This document shows, in pieces, positions 57,955 to 64,000 of a stretch of 64,000 bases of DNA (its first letter is position 1; each line of letters starts with the position of its first letter). The position numbers were made by a program, and so were the translations under genes. Origin of the DNA: Thereva unica (Eukaryota; Arthropoda; Insecta; Diptera; Therevidae); the NCBI GenBank assembly GCA_949987705.1, contig OX465283.1:157991850-158055849 (forward strand), read 5' to 3'. The notes beneath the pieces are model-generated. The model did not search any database. It saw only the letters and a program-made list of their open reading frames with translations, and had not been told where the DNA came from.

Positions 57955-59228
57955 ACGAATGACGAAAAATGACAATGGTCACAATTTCTGGTCATAATTA
58001 ATGGCATTGCTGTTCACACGACTCAAATAATGACATGTGAAAAGCTTTATTATAAAATGTCATTAATTTATTGCAAGTTGCCATAAATAATGGCAAGAGC
58101 TGAATTTTTGTCTCCAACAGTCGCAACTGTTTTATTACTTTATGGCCCTGTTTGTTTGGAAAAGAATTATTGGTGTCTATGTAGTGTATTGAGCTTTTGC
58201 AGACACTTGATTAATTCATGGTCCTGTTTGTTTTGAATATCCAGGTTTAGGTGCTGATTTGAGTGTAAACCCCTTTGAAATAACACTACCGCACTTCATG
58301 ATAATATCAATTGATATAATTATTCATCTTTTTAACAAATTTATACTCTTTCGCCTTGTTTAAAAATAAATTGAACACAAATTCCCTTCCTTTTTGCATT
58401 TTTACGAGTGTTAAATATATATTTAGACTTGCCTATATGAGATTTGTCTTGTTAAGATAAATAAAAATGATCATAAAGGATATGAAAATAAACTGCGGGG
58501 GTGTGTTGCCGGTATATTATAGTCCATTCAAAACGAACGTTTGGGTATCAAAACATAACACCTTTTTGAAACTCTTTCCGCACATATTTTTTTGTTTACT
58601 GATTATGGGGCCGCCCCAATGTAGGGGTAGTTGAAAGTAGTTTTGTTTTGGCTTGAAAAGAGTTTATTTTTTTTATTTAATGTTAATTTTCCAAATTGTA
58701 GGGGTAGTTTTTACTCCTTAAGGGTTGAAAACAATTTATTTGTACCTGACTACACGCATTCAATCAAATTTGAAGCCTAATTTTTTTTTATTTTCGGTCC
58801 ATTTAGGGGTGGTTTTAACTGTTTAGGATTATCCCTTATCATAAAATTGGGCTTGATTTGGTATAAATCAACCACTTTCGCCAATAAATATTGAAAAAAG
58901 TGTATTCCATTGGGTTATTTTCGATTATTATTGAAATTGTTGTTGTTGTTGAAATTGGATTTTGCATTTAAATAATGACACTCTATCATAAAAGAATGAG
59001 CAAGTTCATTCTTTTATGATGACTTGCCATAACTTTTCATAATTTCTCATTATCGTTTACACGGTCATAATTTGTTTCATTATTTCTAAGCTTTTTTAAG
59101 CTTTTTATGACAATAATTTTTGCCATTTTTCATGACAGAAATAATGACACAAATTATGATCGTGTAAACGATTATGACAATTAATGACCAAAAAAATGAC
59201 AAGCGTGTCATTCGTGTAAATTCACCAT
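57955..59228. repeat. 1.3-kb foldback-like element
   Basis: The left end has TTACACGAATGAC near 57964 and the right end has its reverse complement GTCATTCGTGTAA near 59205. Many internal ATAATGAC/GTCATTAT words form nested inverted repeats. Examples are ATCGTTTACACG...CATAATTTGT at 59051 against ACAAATTATGATCGTGTAAA near 59150, and a perfect hairpin CATAAAAGAATGA / TCATTCTTTTATG near 58987. No transposase ORF. Confidence 0.65.
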
Positions 59229-59593
59229 AAGTATAATAAGCGATGAAGCCAACTTCTGTTCGATCACCGAAGTTCGCCATCTATCACGGTAGAATTGAAA
59301 GGGTAACGCTGCGTGTTGACGATGTCAGTCCTTTCACTATTCTTTATACTATCTGCCCCAGTCACTATGGTTGTAGTGATAAATTTATTTCTCTACGATG
59401 GCTCCAGGGGTCGATGATGAAGCAAACGGTGTCATCATCGATTAATTTATTTACTTGATCTAACCATGCCAAGTTGGTTATCGAAACTTCGTCGTCCCAA
59501 ATGAGAGAATTATATTTTGAGAAGAGGCTGAATGTAGGGTTTATACATTACATCATTGACCAATGATTGAAGAAAGAATTTGCTCCCCCTTAA

Positions 59594-61096
59594 GGGGGTA
59601 GACTACAGTAAAATTTTCAAAAAATTCATTCTTTTTTTGGCTTTAAATTTGAAATCAGCACCCTCGAAAACCACCGAGTTAGAAATTTCATCACAAAATA
59701 ATCAAGATTTCACGTTTTGGCCAGAAATTTGGGACTCTGTCCCACAGTGCAATGTTCAAACGCGTTTTTCTCGAAACGATGTTTTTCAAAACGGTGTACA
59801 TGATATCTCAAGATCTAATTAACGAATTGACTTGAAATTTTACACACTTCTTTTATGGATGAGTGCCTCTGGCGTCACGTAGGATTTTGTCAATATCTTG
59901 TTTTGTTCAATAATTATTAACAATCATAACATGAAATTTGTGCCGAAAAAACGTATGTATAATTCAGGATTTTCTTTCTCGTTGCCAAAAAATGCTAAAA
60001 AAAAGGCTACGTGACGCGATAGCCAATACCATATAGATGATGAGAATATTTGGTTTTTTTGTCTCAGACGACTGGTTTTCGCAGAATCATGTATAGAAGT
60101 TTTCAAACTCCGTGACACAAATAATTTGAAGGGTTCTGCGCACCTCGTTGCCCAATTTCATAAAATTTGTTCTATCATTTCCCCTCTTTTAACTTAAAAA
60201 GGCAACAAACGCAGAAAAAACTCAACAAAATAATTTGGGAAGGGATGTGCGCATGCCGGATGAATAAAGTTAAGTAATCTTTATATGTATTGAGCAGAGC
60301 TTTGAAATACATGTAAAACTCCTGCTCAACAAAGGCAGTTTATCCATCGTAATAAGCATAATTTTACTATAATTATGCTAAATATTTCCCATCCCTAAAT
60401 TTAAAATAAATTAAAAGAATTGCTGGAAAAAATTCTTTTAAAGATATGAGCATTTTCATTCATAAATTGAGAGTTCTCCGCAGCCGCAAGCAACACAACC
60501 TCCCCGGGCAGAAGCGCGCTTGCGACTGGCGGAAAATGTCAAAAATCTAGTAATCAAAGTGATAAAAATACAAATATCGTATTTTTTAGTAGAAATTACT
60601 ACAAATTATTTCTATGGCATTTGTGTAAAATATAAAAACCTTAAAATAAAAAAAATATATAAAAACGGGTGTTTTTCAGTCATAATTTGTAATTTTTTTA
60701 AATAATCATCGAAGTCCCAGAAAAATACACCTCCCTTTAGCAATACGCAGTCGCGACTGATTACATGGCAGCAAGTGATTTGATAGGAGGAGTTAAGTGA
60801 AGCTTTTGTCTGAACTTTTTAACATTTTTAAGAGCTTAGCTGGGGAAGATGCGCGGGATGTCACGAGGTTTGAAAACGTCTATACACCATCCAACAATGC
60901 GTGAAAATCATAGGGATGTGCGAAGCAACATATATCGAAATATAGCAACATATATCATAACAAAAAAAATTTTAAACGTTTTTTAATATGTACGGAAGAT
61001 AATAAAAAAAAATTATTAGTGTAACATTATTAGTTAGTTAGCAATAAATTAATGAAAATGACCCACAAACAATGCCCGTTACTGTGCTCTACCCCC
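59594..61096. repeat. 1.5-kb TTAA-flanked element (piggyBac-type, non-autonomous)
   Basis: The left end GGGGGTAGACTACAGTAA follows TTAA (59590-59593). The right end is the reverse complement of GGGGGTAGAGCACAGTAA and is followed by TTAA (61097-61100). TTAA duplication is the piggyBac signature. The interior is AT-rich with no long ORF and no recognised transposase. Confidence 0.6.
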
Positions 61097-61383
61097 TTAA
61101 AAATCTCAAAACACTGGGATGCTAATTTGGCGATTTGGAACATGTGATCATTCCATAGCAAGTGTTTGGTCAATGCCAAGCCGTTGGCCAAGTGTCGGCC
61201 ATTAGATTTACTTAGTTTTCTTCTTCTTCTTTACGCTCCTTTAATCCCTCATGGGACAAAGGGCGGAAACAGTTGCCCTCCAGCGGACTCTGTTTTGTGC
61301 GACAGCTCTCATCTCCGACCAGGATCTCCCAGTTGTTGCGGCTTCTGCTAGTAGGGTTCTCCTTCACGTTGTTCTAGGTCTTC

Positions 61384-61930
61384 CTACTCGACGGGACCCT
61401 TGCGGATTCCAGTCAGTTCCTTAGTTTTGGAGGCATTGAATTCGACACGAATCTTGAGGCCCCAATCGACAATGGATTTAATGTCTTTGTTTATTGAAGT
61501 GAACATTTGCTCACGATCATCAAGACAGGATCTGGGTGCGTGTTGTCTTGCATTATCGAAGCTGTAAGAGTAACGCAGGGTACCGTCATAAGCGAAACTG
61601 AGAACTGAGTCGGAGGGGATTGAAAGTAGGCCATTTATAGAGATAAGAAATAGAGAAGGTGATAAAATTGACCCCTGGGGTACCCCTTTAGAGATGGGGT
61701 GAGATTCAGATTTGACGCCATCCAATACTACCTTGATTGAACGCCCGGAAAAGAAACAGAGCTGCGTGCCATACTCTATCTAAAGCCTTAGAGATATTTA
61801 GAGCAACCAGACTAGACTCACCAAATCCATGCAAACTTCGGTTGAGGTGTTCTGTAAGGCAAATTAAAAGAGTGCCAGTGGATCTTTTTTGGCTGAAGCC
61901 ATACTGTCTGTCGTTTATGTATTGGTTGGA
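61384..61930 (-). mobile_element. Jockey-like LINE reverse transcriptase fragment
   Basis: The minus strand reads NDRQYGFSQKRSTGTLLICL, then FGESSLVALNISKALDRVWH, KGVPQGSILSPSLFLISING, a mutated catalytic box FAYDG (normally FADD) and DWGLKIRVEFNASKTKEL. This is the palm of the jockey/BS type and probably the same family as 1-884. A frameshift separates the two halves. Confidence 0.85.
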
Positions 61931-62532
61931 TTCTAGATATCTTTTGTTAAGTTTTTTTAATTGGTGGAATTTTTAATTTTGTCATTATTACATTGAATTC
62001 TGTATGCTATATTGTTCTGATAGCAATAACATCCTCCCACGAAATCAAATTCCATGTAATTGTGCTTCCACAATATAAAACGAACCGCAAATTCAATCCC
62101 CCACCAAAAGCGCGCACCCACCACCAATTAGCCGAGCACGGATTCGTATCATTTAAACACCTCGCATGAAAATTAATAATTTGTAACGAAATTTGTGCGT
62201 TGGCCACTGTGGACACACGGGGGCAGCAGCAGCAGCAGACAGAGAGATCACAATGAATATTAAGCTAATTCCGTGCATCAGGATGGAGTGAAATTTTGTG
62301 AATGGAACATGTTCACGCAAAACTTATAGCTTCTCGTACGACCATACATCTCTGGGCTGCTGATCAACAGGTAGCAAGCAAATAACAACATGCAGCAGGC
62401 CACATAGAATGAATTTCAGCTTTTCAGGAATAGAGTCTGTGAGTGGTGCTCCGTCGTCGGCAGGGCCAGGAAGGAGCAAGTTTTCATGGAAATTTTCGGG
62501 ACCTGTTGAGTAGAGGTTTTTGTAGTGCAATG

Positions 62533-62566
<34 letters not shown>

Positions 62567-62984
62567 ATGAGTGTGTATATTGGCAAAATATATATCCAGG
62601 AGCCGGGGAGTCGGTGTTTCACTTTCATTTTATATTTGGCAGGGAAGTAGAAGATGAAAATCACGACATATACACAAAATTCGGTTTTTAGAGTAGAGTT
62701 GACTCGTTTCTACTTTCTACCTAATTGGCTCGTCATAGTGTGTGGGGCGGGGGCAAACAAGAGCGAAAGTGAGCCATATGCTCTCTCTCTCGAAACTTAA
62801 TTTGTGAGTTTCCTAAATGATGAGTGAAAGTTAATTACTATATAAATTTTCGAGATATTTTGGCTTGTAAAGGGGTCGTCCATAAATTACGTGAGGTGTT
62901 TAGGGGAGGGGGAGGGGGTCGACCCGAATCTCACCAAATCTCGCGTGGGGGAGAGGAGAGTTACTCTTTATACTATCCGTACTA
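61931..62984. other. Non-coding stretch with microsatellites
   Basis: A CAG repeat (about 62224-62239) and a 26-bp AT-dinucleotide run (62533-62558) are visible. Short ORFs across them are not credible genes. Confidence 0.5.
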
Positions 62985-63545
62985 GTTAAGGACATGGTGC
63001 AATGACTAGTAACAAGCTTAGTTTGAAGAATAGAGGAGAATACGAAAGGTTAAAGGGGGTCTCGGCGGTGCTTAAGATGAACCTTACGTTTGAGTTTTAA
63101 GATGTTGTACGAGTTGGGAAATACAGACTGTAGCAGATTATTCCACAGTTGAGTAATTCAATACATAAACGAACTTCTAGATCGTATTGTGTCCGAGGGG
63201 TTGGGCTGTTGGCGGAAGGGTTGCGGGGAAAATATTGCAGGCAGGAGGTTCTGAATTTCAGTGGAACAGTCGCTCTGGCAATAGCGATAATGTATAGGGA
63301 GGGCTGCTACATTCCTACGTTGGCTTAAAAGAATGAGTTTGATGGCACAATTTTGCACCTTGTCGAAGCAAGCCAAGGGAGTTTTTTGGGAATTGTATTC
63401 AAGGCGGGGCCGAATGTAAGATTTGTAGATTGTAGGGCGGCTGGCTGGAGGAGGAACTTGCATCTCTTAAGAAATCCAAGGCATTTGGGGCATCATCTCT
63501 TAAGAAATCCATCCGTGGGGCGATTTGGAATATGTGATCATTCCA
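62985..63545 (-). mobile_element. Jockey-like LINE 3' fragment
   Basis: The minus strand reads IYKSYIRPRLEYNSQKTPLA, FDKVQNCAIKLI, SQRRNVAALPIHYRY and CSTEIQNLLPAI, matching the C-terminal RT text at 300-560. The 3' UTR words follow down to about 62990. Frameshifted. Confidence 0.8.
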
Positions 63546-64000
63546 TCGCAGATCCTCCATTAGAGTCCATTATACGATAGGTTTTGCTGTCTGTTTATCA
63601 CAGTTATTGCAATGACTGACGGAAAACCCGCCTAAGTGAAGATTGATGTAATTATCTGAATATTTTGATTCTCACCAATCACGACTGATGGAATTGACTG
63701 ACGCTTGCATGAACGTGTAATGGACGCCTTAAAGTTACCCCTAGGATTTTAAGAGTTGAGTGAACCGTTAAGCCAGCTTCAGACTCACGCCGTGAACAAC
63801 CGCGAGCACCCGTGAACGCGAGTGTGGATGGTTTTCTCGTCTAGCTCGCTCCTTGTATTCCGTTCTGAGTGTATACGGTGTAAATTCTCGTCGTGAATTC
63901 ATGGGGGCCCTGGGTTATTTAGCCGCCACCGGCTAGCTTACAGCGTTCGAGCCAGGTGGGTGCGACCCGCGGAAAGGTCCGGCTTCCTGTGTTCACGCCC
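63546..64000. other. Window end, no gene recognised
   Basis: GC-richer than its surroundings after 63760, with repeated gtgaacgcgag-like words. Possibly the edge of another repeat that continues past the window. Confidence 0.3.

Noticed and set aside
62443..62691. Plus- and minus-strand ORFs over the AT microsatellite
   Set aside because: They encode a run of Ile/Tyr from the dinucleotide repeat and have no other support.

Overview
This is a piece of an insect nuclear genome, most likely a fly (Diptera). The spliced genes all have clear animal orthologues and short GT-AG introns of about 50-100 bp mixed with multi-kilobase introns full of transposons. The peroxisomal Mfe2 gene is intronless and lacks an SCP2 tail, as I recall for Drosophila. 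Much of the remaining DNA is jockey-, R1- and RTE/CR1-like LINE debris, MITEs, SINE-like repeats and one nearly complete Harbinger transposon. Nothing bacterial, no CRISPR array and no genuine rRNA gene is visible. All exon structures below were assembled by hand from splice signals, reading phase and protein similarity remembered from families.

Layout. 1-885: 3' end of a jockey-like LINE. 2939-3803 (+): holocytochrome c-type heme lyase. 4020-7115: packed LINE/SINE remnants. 7406-16349 (-): Mic60/mitofilin in ten exons, its first 15 codons isolated by a 4 kb repeat-filled intron. 17444-18104: two MITEs. 19327-19932 (+): mitochondrial ribosomal protein bL35m. 20745-21664 (-): FAHD2-type fumarylacetoacetate hydrolase family enzyme. 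25394-30085 (+): NAD-isocitrate dehydrogenase beta subunit in eight exons, with a decayed antisense LINE in intron 3. 32338-38679 (+): a THEG-repeat (sperm microtubule protein) gene whose first intron contains the complete minus-strand Mfe2 gene (32728-34509). 42390-43279 (+): a second copy of the four downstream THEG exons, with identical phases but no visible first exon of its own. 38900-46972: degraded Tc1/mariner-like transposase, a LINE and several MITEs. 47089-50184: Harbinger element with transposase and Myb/SANT-like genes, the transposase being split by a MITE. 50863-56192 (+): an unrecognised acidic protein of about 719 residues in seven exons, with another antisense LINE in intron 3. 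56193-64000: repeats only, including a 1.3 kb foldback-like element, a 1.5 kb TTAA-flanked element and jockey fragments.

How the genes relate. Five of the eight host loci act in mitochondria: cytochrome c haem attachment, cristae junctions, mitoribosome, TCA cycle and a FAH-fold enzyme. Mfe2 is peroxisomal. They are on both strands and do not form operons. The regions most worth following up are the THEG cassette duplication, the Harbinger/MITE nest and the unrecognised gene.
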